Made by a program: the position numbers and the translations under genes. 64,000 nt of DNA, taken from NCBI GenBank assembly GCA_022823465.1, contig JAJEHX010000001.1:1-64000 (forward strand). Reading direction: 5' to 3'. Below are positions 56,657-64,000 of this stretch, in pieces. The stretch's first letter is position 1. Each line of letters begins with the position of its first letter. The DNA comes from Candidatus Latescibacterota bacterium (GTDB lineage Bacteria > JAAXHH01). The notes under the pieces were generated by a model, which did no database searches, was not told the DNA's origin, and saw only the letters and a list, made by a program, of their open reading frames with translations.

Positions 56657-57691
56657 TCAACTTCTGAACTTCTCCAGCTTCTTTCTCAGTCCGGGCCGCT
56701 CGAGCACCTCCCTGTTGACCACGTAGGGAGGCTCCTCCCCCCTGGAGACGGCCAGGGCCGCCTTCATGCAGTCGTGTCCGATATCGCGAAACAGCTCGTA
56801 GGTCCAGCACGAAGCGTGAGGCGCCAGGATGACGTTCGGGAGCGAGAGCAGTGGGTCGTCGGCGTCTGGCGGTTCCTGCTCGAAGACGTCAATGGCCGCG
56901 CCTGCGATCCAGCCTTCCTGCAACGCCTGCTCCAGTGCTCTCTGGTCGACGATGGCACCACGCGCCGTGTTGATCAGGAAGGCGTCCGGCCTCATCATGC
57001 GCAATTCCCGCGAACCGACCAGGTACCGGGTGTGTTCGTTCAGCGGGCAGTGAATGGAGACGAACGTGCAGCGTTTCAGGAGGGTCTCCAGGTCCACCAG
57101 CGTTACCCCAAGCTGCGCGGCCTCCTCCGCGGACACGGCCGGATCGGTGACGAGGATCCCGGACGGTTCGAAAGGCGCGAGCATGCGCACCACCTCGCGG
57201 CCGATCATGCCCATGCCGATCAGGCCGACCACGCGCCCCCGGATCTCGCATCCCATGTGATCGAAGCGGATATTCCAGTCGTCATTCCGGACGATGGCGT
57301 CCTTGATCGTCACCCGGTGGCAGAGACCGAGCATCAGGGCCATCGTCGCGCTGGCCACGGGTTTCCTGGTGGCCTCCGGAGTGATCGTTATCATGACGTC
57401 CGCATCGGTCGCCGCGTCGAGATCGATCATGTCGTAGCCCACACCGGTTCGCGCGATGAGCGCAAGCCGATCGATACCCGTGAGGCTGTCACGCGTATAG
57501 GCCTGTCCCATCGATATGACCACGTCGAAGTCCGCGAGTTGATCCGGGGTAACGGGACTCCGGTCCTCGGCCAGGAACGCGTGGGAAACACCTGCCTCGT
57601 CCAGCAGGTCGATCCCGAAATCCTTGAACACGACTTCGCCGTCGGAACCCAGCAAATCGGCGACGAGGGCTACGTGGAATTCGTTTTTCAT
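56657..57691 (-). CDS. D-isomer-specific 2-hydroxyacid dehydrogenase
   Basis: 344 residues from ATG 57691, where similarity begins; its ribosome site is weak. The NAD-binding motif is VVGLIGMGMIGREVVRML. The catalytic Arg/Glu/His are in INTARGAIVD, the DVFEQEPPD block and LAPHASCWT. In the standard motif the last one is LTPHIA, so the His is retained. It interconverts D-2-hydroxy and 2-keto acids. Pairing with an Ldh-type enzyme suggests a pathway handling both stereoisomers or two successive oxidations. Confidence 0.92.
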   Translation of the reverse strand: MKNEFHVALVADLLGSDGEVVFKDFGIDLLDEAGVSHAFLAEDRSPVTPDQLADFDVVISMGQAYTRDSLTGIDRLALIARTGVGYDMIDLDAATDADVMITITPEATRKPVASATMALMLGLCHRVTIKDAIVRNDDWNIRFDHMGCEIRGRVVGLIGMGMIGREVVRMLAPFEPSGILVTDPAVSAEEAAQLGVTLVDLETLLKRCTFVSIHCPLNEHTRYLVGSRELRMMRPDAFLINTARGAIVDQRALEQALQEGWIAGAAIDVFEQEPPDADDPLLSLPNVILAPHASCWTYELFRDIGHDCMKAALAVSRGEEPPYVVNREVLERPGLRKKLEKFRS

Positions 57692-57836
57692 GAAAAAAGT
57701 CAGACTATTGCAACAGCTTGATAATCGTAACAATGCCTCTGATTTATGAACAGGGTAGTTGCGTCCCGCGCCGTCCCTCCCCGCCGTTCCGCGCCGACAA
57801 AACACCTGCGGTACGTCGGAGCCCGTCCCCGCCGTG

Positions 57837-59888
57837 TCAGAACAGGATCTGGGACGTGGACTTGGCGATCAGCACCAGGGACACGGCCGCCATGCCGATC
57901 AGGCCCAGGCCGCACCCGTATCCGGCCAGGATCACCGGCGCGTAGGCGCGCCATCGTTTTTCTCCGTACCGCCGTCCGAAATAGAACCGGCCGAGCATCG
58001 CTCCGATGAACGTGGGCAGCGTGTAGTGTATCCACGCTCCGGTACCCAGTCCGGCTATCAGTCCGTAGAACAGCAGCGGCGGCGCCTTGAGCAGGGTCAG
58101 GACCCCGTACAGCGCGGCCGCAAACCCCATGCCCGCGCCGATATACTCCCACCGTATCAGTTGTCCGATCACGTCCGAACCGCCCGGCAGGGTCGACTTG
58201 ATCCAGATCGTCTCCATGGTCGCCTGCAGCGGCCACATCTTCTCGACGAAGGGATAGGCGGCCGACGGGATGGGCGCCAGTTTCCAGATCAGGGCGTAGA
58301 ACAGGAAACTGAATACGATGAGCAGTATCAGGCTCAATATATACAGTTTGATCAGGCTTGGGAATCGCGTTCGGGTGAGTTCCAGCTGCCTGAAGGTTGC
58401 CACGACGCCGCTGTGATCGAAGAGGGGAACCGGGGCGAACCATATCGCCACCCCCTTGTAGCCCGAGAGATAGAAGGTTCCCTCCCTGGCGTAGGGGAAG
58501 GAAGATCCGTAGGGCGATCCCGTGAGTCCGATCATGCGGGCGCCGATGTAGGAGAAGAAGGGCGTCCACAGGAACCCGAATACCACGGAGATCCAGACGG
58601 GGAACGCCGGTTCAAGGTAGTATACCAGGAGAATGAAGCACAGGGTCGATAACGCCCAGAGCGCAATGGGAATGGGCAGCCTGAAATCTCCCCTTTCCGG
58701 CGGCGGCCTGCGAGGTCCCCGGACGCCGGACGAGCCTTCCGGATCCCTCCTCAACGCGCGTGCGAAGGCGACCAGGCCGATCAGGCCGATGACCAGCGAA
58801 GTGCCGATGGAGGAGAAGCTCAGCCAGAAGTCGATGGTGTTGTTGATTGAGGTGGGTATGGTGCTCATACCGGGCGTCCAGCTGTGCAGCAGGCCGAGAT
58901 GATAGAGGAGCGGATTGGCGATAAAGGTGATGAAGAAGGAACTGATGAAGGTGCCGACCACGATCCAGAACGGCAGGACGAATCCCACCAGGAGCGTGGC
59001 CATGTCCGTGCCGATGCCAATGGGCGTGGCGGGCAGGACGTCCCGGAACCGCGGCGTGAAGTCCGCGAAGGGAATGGGGAAGACCTCCACTCCCTTGGTC
59101 AGTACCACGCCGGAAACCGTGGGCACGACCACGTAGAGTATGCCCCAGCCCAGGCCGATCATGGCCCCGACCGTGAAGAGGCGCCAGCGCCAGGTCTCCT
59201 CTCCTGCGGACGATTCCGCCAGGGCGGTGGCGCCGGCCGCCTGCACGGGCGCCAGGGGAAAGGGCAGGCGCTCTGTATCCGCCGTAATGCGGAAGAGCAC
59301 GTATCCAAGGGAAAGGGCGTTGACCAGGCCGAGGATGGAAACGAGGACGGCCAGGAGGATCGGTTCCAGCCACTCCATGGAGAAGAGGGTACGGGTAATC
59401 AGCGAATCGGAGCCCCGGGGCGGAGAGACCCACTGGGGCAGGAGCTGGGCCAGGCCGTCCGCCTGGGGCGACTGGATCAGGTACTGGAACCAGATCATCT
59501 TGGCGAAGGGCGCGCCGTGCACCGACGATCCGGCCGCCATGCCGCTGGCGCCCAGTCCCGTGGCCGCCAGCCCCGCGGCGAGCCAGTAGAGGATGATGGC
59601 TTCCTGGGGCTTCAGCTTGATGAACAGCCGCTTGCCGATCTCGATGAACATGATGATGGTGACCCACTCCGCGGCTCCCGCGAAGCTCTTCCCGGTCACC
59701 AGTTCCAGGTAGATCGCCCCGGGGAGCATGACCAGCCCGACGAAGAAGGCGGCCCAGATGATCCGTCCACTGAACCCGTCCTCGTAGGGCAGGCTGTCCG
59801 GCACGATCTGCCACCGGTCATCCTGTCGGTCGGCGGCAGCCTCCGGTTCCTGCCGTTCCTGTGGTTCACGCCTGTCCGTATCGCTCAT
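57837..59888 (-). CDS. Large polytopic membrane protein, OPT-like transporter
   Basis: 683 residues with about 14 membrane segments. A hydrophilic N terminus (about 35 residues) precedes them. FRITADTERLPFPLAPVQAAGATALAE resembles the conserved LPFP region of oligopeptide-transporter (OPT/YSL) superfamily members. It may import the substrate of the neighbouring dehydrogenases and amidohydrolase. Assignment to OPT is by pattern and moderate. Confidence 0.65.
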   Translation of the reverse strand: MSDTDRREPQERQEPEAAADRQDDRWQIVPDSLPYEDGFSGRIIWAAFFVGLVMLPGAIYLELVTGKSFAGAAEWVTIIMFIEIGKRLFIKLKPQEAIILYWLAAGLAATGLGASGMAAGSSVHGAPFAKMIWFQYLIQSPQADGLAQLLPQWVSPPRGSDSLITRTLFSMEWLEPILLAVLVSILGLVNALSLGYVLFRITADTERLPFPLAPVQAAGATALAESSAGEETWRWRLFTVGAMIGLGWGILYVVVPTVSGVVLTKGVEVFPIPFADFTPRFRDVLPATPIGIGTDMATLLVGFVLPFWIVVGTFISSFFITFIANPLLYHLGLLHSWTPGMSTIPTSINNTIDFWLSFSSIGTSLVIGLIGLVAFARALRRDPEGSSGVRGPRRPPPERGDFRLPIPIALWALSTLCFILLVYYLEPAFPVWISVVFGFLWTPFFSYIGARMIGLTGSPYGSSFPYAREGTFYLSGYKGVAIWFAPVPLFDHSGVVATFRQLELTRTRFPSLIKLYILSLILLIVFSFLFYALIWKLAPIPSAAYPFVEKMWPLQATMETIWIKSTLPGGSDVIGQLIRWEYIGAGMGFAAALYGVLTLLKAPPLLFYGLIAGLGTGAWIHYTLPTFIGAMLGRFYFGRRYGEKRWRAYAPVILAGYGCGLGLIGMAAVSLVLIAKSTSQILF

Positions 59889-59981
59889 ACGTCACACTCG
59901 GCCCTGATGCGTTTGTAATCACTCATCTCATTCCTGTCGCCTATTCGTCGCGCAAGTCCGCCGTCGCGCAAGTCCAACCGC

Positions 59982-61139
59982 TCAATCGATCCTGGTATAG
60001 TTGCCTGCCTTGTCCCACTCCAGCCGCGTCAGACCGTTCAGGTCCCAGACCACCTCTCCGGCGCGGACGGTCAACAGGCACCTGAGGCGCCGGTCGCCGC
60101 GCATGCGGGCATGGCCCGAATCGACGAAACCGAATTCTCCGTATTCCAGTTCGAGCACGGCGACGTCCGCCTCCGCGCCGATGCTCAGGGTGCCCAGTTC
60201 GGGGCGCCGGATGACGCGGGCGGGGTTGCGCGTGGAGCGCATCACCACGTCCTCCAGCGTCATGCCCATGTTGAGGCATTTGGACATGGTCGTGTTCATG
60301 TTCGCGTTCGGGAGCAGAGCGCTGTACTTGTGAAAGTCGGTGCTGACCGTGTCCGGCAGGAAGCCCTGTTCGACTGCCGGCACGGCAATGCGGAACCAGA
60401 AGCTGCCGCCGCCGTGGCCCAGGTCGAACTGGATGCCCTTGTCCCGGGCCTCCCGGACGTAGTCGTTCACCCTGCCGTGCTCGTCCAGCAGGGGGATGTG
60501 CTGCGCGTACATGTGCGTGTGGATGTCGCCCGGACTCAGTTTCTTCAGCAGCAGGTCCCGGTAGCTGCGGGCCGGTTTCGGCGCGAAATCGATCATGGCG
60601 ATGGTGCCGCTCCGGCGGGCCGCCGCGACCGCGCCGTCCACCGCCTCCCAGCCCGGACCGTTGAAATGGGCGGTCTTTGACCCGACTATATGTTCGGGAT
60701 ACCTGCTGATCATGTCCGCGCAGGGCAAAGGATCCATCTCGGAAACGTCCTGTTCCACCGCGCCTTCCATGCCGGCGCCCACGATGTTGACCAGGGCCAG
60801 CACGCGGGTAATGGATTCGGCGATGACCGTGTCCTTGAAGTCTTCGAATTTCTTCCAGCCGGCGCCCCCGGTATCGAGCACCGTGGTCACCCCGTTGGGG
60901 AGCACGTGGGCATCGGGGAAGACCCATCCCCGGTAACCGCCGTAGGCATGCATGTGGATGTCGATCAGCCCGGGCGTGACGTAATGGCCGTGGACGCGGG
61001 CGACCTTCCGCCCGTATTCCGCGGGGATGTCGTGTTCCACTGCCGCAACGAGTCCGCCGTTCACGGCCACGTCCCGGCTTCCGTTGATGCCGTTCTCCGG
61101 ATCGATGACGTGGCCGCCCTTGATGATCAGGTCGTACAT
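59982..61139 (-). CDS. Amidohydrolase/deacetylase family metal-dependent hydrolase
   Basis: 385 residues from ATG 61139, 5 bases after AGGAG. The composite beta domain and metal site YVTPGLIDIHMHAYGG start the family pattern. Further ligands are likely in HMYAQHIP and GHGGGSFWF, with DTVSTDFHKYS the last aspartate. A lysine suitable for carbamylation is in GSKTAHFNG. It resembles dihydroorotase-like deacetylases. Substrate unknown. Confidence 0.88.
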   Translation of the reverse strand: MYDLIIKGGHVIDPENGINGSRDVAVNGGLVAAVEHDIPAEYGRKVARVHGHYVTPGLIDIHMHAYGGYRGWVFPDAHVLPNGVTTVLDTGGAGWKKFEDFKDTVIAESITRVLALVNIVGAGMEGAVEQDVSEMDPLPCADMISRYPEHIVGSKTAHFNGPGWEAVDGAVAAARRSGTIAMIDFAPKPARSYRDLLLKKLSPGDIHTHMYAQHIPLLDEHGRVNDYVREARDKGIQFDLGHGGGSFWFRIAVPAVEQGFLPDTVSTDFHKYSALLPNANMNTTMSKCLNMGMTLEDVVMRSTRNPARVIRRPELGTLSIGAEADVAVLELEYGEFGFVDSGHARMRGDRRLRCLLTVRAGEVVWDLNGLTRLEWDKAGNYTRID

Positions 61140-61190
61140 CTCCGCTCCTCTCTCATGAACGCACCGTACACTTCCTCTCCTCACCATCGA

Positions 61191-63998
61191 TTACAGGGGG
61201 GTGTGACGATCGAAAGCCTTGATTTCCCGGTACTGTTCCTTAATGGGCTCGGCGATCGTCCGCCACACGAGAAACCGCTTCCTCAATACGGTGAAGAACC
61301 GGCGGTTGATCGTCTGCCACTGCGCCCGGTCGCCGCTTCGGCGGCGGATCACGATCAGGATGCGATACAGCCGTTCCTCCGGGACGGGTTCCAGTTGCAG
61401 CCGGACTTCCTGGCTGATGGCGAGGTCATAGGGCGCCAGCCAGACGGCGGCCGCCACGTGATACGTATCGAAGGTATCGCCCGGTATCACGTCGAGCATG
61501 GCGCCCTCTGTGACGAAGTCCTCCGCCGAACTGTCTTCATGCGTCTTGAATACGTGGGTCAGATAACCCGAAAGAGGCAACGCTTCGGGGACGGTCACCG
61601 TGAACGGGAACTCGAATCGCCAGTCGTCTCCAACGGGCGGCGGCGGCGACCAGCGCCTCGTGACGTCCTCCACCGTCATGTCCGCGGCTTTCTTGGCGGG
61701 GTAGAGGGTGGACAGGAAGACCACGGCCATGACGACCATCGTGGCATACACGGTCGACAGGGAGGAATAGTTGAGCGACAAGCCTCCCAGAAGGTCCCAC
61801 TGCGACAGTGCCATGGTGATGATTTGGCCGGAAAGGTAGCCGAACACGGCGCCGAGGGTGGCAAATACGGCTGCTTCGGCGATGAACAGTGCGGCGACGT
61901 GGTTCGGCGCCAGGCCGACCGCGCTGTACACGCCGATCTCCCGGAACCGTTCAAACACGGCGCCCATCATCGTGTTCAGCACCAGGAACGCGGCGATCAG
62001 CACAGGTATGATCAGGTTGGCCAGGCCCGACACCGAGGTCGCCCCCAGGGAACTGTAGACTTCGACCCCGTCTTCCATGCCCACGAATACGGCCAGAAGG
62101 ACCCGCGACATGAAGGCCTCGACGGCGCCGCGCAACTGGTCCTCGTCGGCGAACCCCGAAACGGCCACCGAACGCGTGGAACCGTTCAGGTCGAGGGTCT
62201 GGCGGTAGGGCAGCACCAGCACGTTGCGGGACGGCAGATGTTCGGAAGCCTGGATTGTCGACATGAACACCTCGATGTCCATCTCGGTAAAGGTGCGGGT
62301 CATGGAAAAACTGGCGGGCATGACGCTCTCGTCGTCCATGTCCCGGTATGCGTCGAGCCCGTCGGAATCCAGCAGGCCGATCACGGTATATCGGCCGCCC
62401 AGGATCTCCACTTCGGCCAGGCCGACGTCTTCCGTCGTCACATCCAGCCTTTCGGCCAGTTCCGTGGGCAGCAGGCAGACCGCCCTCTCGTCCGGGGCAA
62501 ACCAGCGGCCGCCCGGCACCAGGTAGCGGTCCAGGCCGGAAATGGCCGGTTCGCCGGAATGCAGTCCCAGGATGGACTGTACCGTGGTGGCGGTTCCCCG
62601 GCCCGGCGCGCGCAGGTCGATGTAGGGACTGGTGAGGTCCTCGGGTTCGTACCACGAACGGGGCACCACGTCCGCCTGGCCGCCGAAGGCGTTTTCCACG
62701 TAGGGAAGGAAGGAAGTGGGCAGCGAGTGCCACGACAGACTGCGCATGAGGACACCGTTGTACGGCGGGGTGTTCTCGCGGTCCAGCGTGTAGAACTGGA
62801 TACCGGTCCTGAAGGACGTAAACGACAGTACGGTGAAAGTAAGCAGCGTGAGCGTGACAGCGGTCAGCGCCGTGCGCATCTTCCGCTTGCGCAGGTTGGA
62901 AATCCCCAGGGAAATGGCCACGGCCGTGGCGCTCAGCCGGCCGATGTCCGCTTCGTGCAGGCCCGCGGCGGAACGGGTCAGGTTCTTCATCTCCGTGTCG
63001 AACCGTGTGACGAGCATGGTGATGATGATCAGCGCCAGGGCCAGGATGATGAAGGCGAGGAAGACCATGTAAGGCGTCAGGCTGAGTTGGAAGGCGGGGT
63101 GCACGTTCTGCAGCAGCATGAAGACGGCGGCGAAGATGACGCCCACCGTGACCAGCCGCTTCCGTATGTCCGTGAACCCGAAGAACAGCCTTTCGAGGAA
63201 GAAGCAGAAGGGGACCAGCAGCATGAAGTAGAACACGATGCCGTCCACCGTATCGTCCGCGGCGTATCGCACGTCGGGATAGGCCCGCGTCTCGTAGCCC
63301 CACGCTTCCCTCGACCGTGCGGCGAACGTGTCGTAACGCCGGTCCTCAAGGGCTGCCCGGGCCGCCCGCAGCGCTTGCGTGCTCTCCTCGTGAAGTTCGG
63401 CGGCCCGGGCGTTGGTGACTCCGTGGTCCTCCAGTTTCGTGAGCCGCGCGCCGTTCAGCGACCACAGATCGAGGGCGCTCTGGTAGAAGGGGTAGGGGAT
63501 CAGCCCCTGTACCGGATCGAAACCACGGCCCTGGGCCAGCGCCATGACGTCGTCGGATATGACTTCCGGCGGATCGTAGAGCCAGGACTCCGGCGTGTTG
63601 GTCAGCAGGTACTTGACGCCCAGGGGCCCTGTGCTCATGAACATCTTGACCCGGTCCCCGGGCCTGGCGAAAACCACCGCGGCGTTGGTCATCCAGTTTC
63701 CGAAGAAATCCTGGTCTTCCACGAAGGCCGCCCCGTACTTGCGCAGAGGACTGTTGTCGCGGCCCAGCACGGTCAGGTTGTCGAGGGCGACAAAGACGCC
63801 CGGGTCCACGATGTCGAAGAGGTTGATCTCCTCGCAGGGGAAGAGCACCTGGATGGTATTGTTCACCTTGGAGGAGTTCGGCACCGCGAGGGGGAAGGTG
63901 GCATTGCCCTCTTCACCCAGATCGGGGGCGTACACGACCCTGCCTTCGTCGTCGAGGCCGTAACTGCGCAAATCTATCGGGCCCCTGGTGTCCCTCAC
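61191..63998 (-). CDS. FtsX/MacB-type ABC permease-like protein (5' end beyond window)
   Basis: At least 935 residues; the frame is open to the window edge, so the N terminus is missing. A large extracytoplasmic region precedes helices near IVFYFMLLVPFCFFLERLFFGF, LVTVGVIFAAVFMLLQNV and PYMVFLAFIILALALIIITMLV. An FtsX core follows (VLNTMMGAVFERFREIGVYSAVGLAPNHVAALF). RKRKMRTALTAVTLTLLTFTVL is a second FtsX-like helix start. The tail of about 200 residues is soluble. It probably works with an ATPase encoded further right. Lipoprotein or macrolide-type export is possible, not shown. Confidence 0.85.
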   Translation of the reverse strand: MRDTRGPIDLRSYGLDDEGRVVYAPDLGEEGNATFPLAVPNSSKVNNTIQVLFPCEEINLFDIVDPGVFVALDNLTVLGRDNSPLRKYGAAFVEDQDFFGNWMTNAAVVFARPGDRVKMFMSTGPLGVKYLLTNTPESWLYDPPEVISDDVMALAQGRGFDPVQGLIPYPFYQSALDLWSLNGARLTKLEDHGVTNARAAELHEESTQALRAARAALEDRRYDTFAARSREAWGYETRAYPDVRYAADDTVDGIVFYFMLLVPFCFFLERLFFGFTDIRKRLVTVGVIFAAVFMLLQNVHPAFQLSLTPYMVFLAFIILALALIIITMLVTRFDTEMKNLTRSAAGLHEADIGRLSATAVAISLGISNLRKRKMRTALTAVTLTLLTFTVLSFTSFRTGIQFYTLDRENTPPYNGVLMRSLSWHSLPTSFLPYVENAFGGQADVVPRSWYEPEDLTSPYIDLRAPGRGTATTVQSILGLHSGEPAISGLDRYLVPGGRWFAPDERAVCLLPTELAERLDVTTEDVGLAEVEILGGRYTVIGLLDSDGLDAYRDMDDESVMPASFSMTRTFTEMDIEVFMSTIQASEHLPSRNVLVLPYRQTLDLNGSTRSVAVSGFADEDQLRGAVEAFMSRVLLAVFVGMEDGVEVYSSLGATSVSGLANLIIPVLIAAFLVLNTMMGAVFERFREIGVYSAVGLAPNHVAALFIAEAAVFATLGAVFGYLSGQIITMALSQWDLLGGLSLNYSSLSTVYATMVVMAVVFLSTLYPAKKAADMTVEDVTRRWSPPPPVGDDWRFEFPFTVTVPEALPLSGYLTHVFKTHEDSSAEDFVTEGAMLDVIPGDTFDTYHVAAAVWLAPYDLAISQEVRLQLEPVPEERLYRILIVIRRRSGDRAQWQTINRRFFTVLRKRFLVWRTIAEPIKEQYREIKAFDRHTPL

Positions 63999-64000
63999 CA

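Overview
The window is GC-rich chromosomal DNA from a Gram-negative-type heterotrophic bacterium. Lipoproteins, Sec and Tat exported enzymes, a predicted outer-membrane barrel protein, multihaem cytochromes and many small-molecule hydrolases and dehydrogenases all point that way. The gene mix (phytanoyl-CoA dioxygenase, Tat-exported PLP enzyme, creatininase, Ldh-type and D-2-hydroxyacid dehydrogenases, plant-type leucine-rich repeats, DUF2911) resembles uncultivated marine or soil lineages of the Latescibacterota/Gemmatimonadota kind. That is an impression, not a taxonomic assignment. I see no rRNA, tRNA, CRISPR array, insertion sequence or phage gene.

Layout. 1-5.1 kb: end of a giant secreted Ig-like/LRR/metzincin protein. 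5.3-9.5 kb: minus-strand exported proteins, threonine synthase and an acetyltransferase. 9.8-16.1 kb: aconitase and GAPDH, facing a soluble histidine kinase fused to a response regulator with an OmpR-type DNA-binding domain. 16.6-19.3 kb: a large secreted protein of unknown function with a strong terminator. 19.7-27.7 kb: an AT-richer island that is the most interesting part of the window (next paragraph). 28-31.2 kb: a small methyltransferase, then an octahaem HAO-like lipoprotein, a NapC-type tetrahaem quinol dehydrogenase and a 70-residue membrane protein. 31.2-38.3 kb: a regulator and a string of stand-alone enzymes (methyltransferases, HAD, APH-like kinase, GNAT, alpha-carbonic anhydrase, Nudix), including a decayed partial copy of one methyltransferase. 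38.3-41.8 kb: an MFS carrier and a binding-protein/HAMP-receptor pair. 42-47 kb: PhyH dioxygenase, Tat-exported aminotransferase-fold enzyme and a coupled methyltransferase-methyltransferase-GNAT operon. 47-54.5 kb: a histidine-utilisation operon (rraA-like, hutU, hutH, hutI, hutF, creatininase-like). 54.9-64 kb: a DUF2911 protein, then a minus-strand catabolic locus ending in a truncated FtsX-type permease.

The 19.7-27.7 kb island encodes, in order, a 94-residue secreted peptide whose last 65 residues carry no charge, a terminator-like 15-bp hairpin, a SpoIIM/DUF95 membrane protein, a Yip1-like membrane protein, an M48 membrane metalloprotease, an exported Rossmann-like protein, a second Yip1-like protein, a MacA/HlyD-type adaptor and a MacB-type permease. 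A second, closely related M48 protease is convergent to it. DUF95 protein plus adaptor plus MacB-like permease next to a very hydrophobic leader-bearing peptide is the signature of circular-bacteriocin loci such as enterocin AS-48. Here the setting is Gram-negative-type, membrane proteases are added and no ATPase is encoded locally. I propose it as a candidate undescribed secreted-peptide (bacteriocin-like) system.
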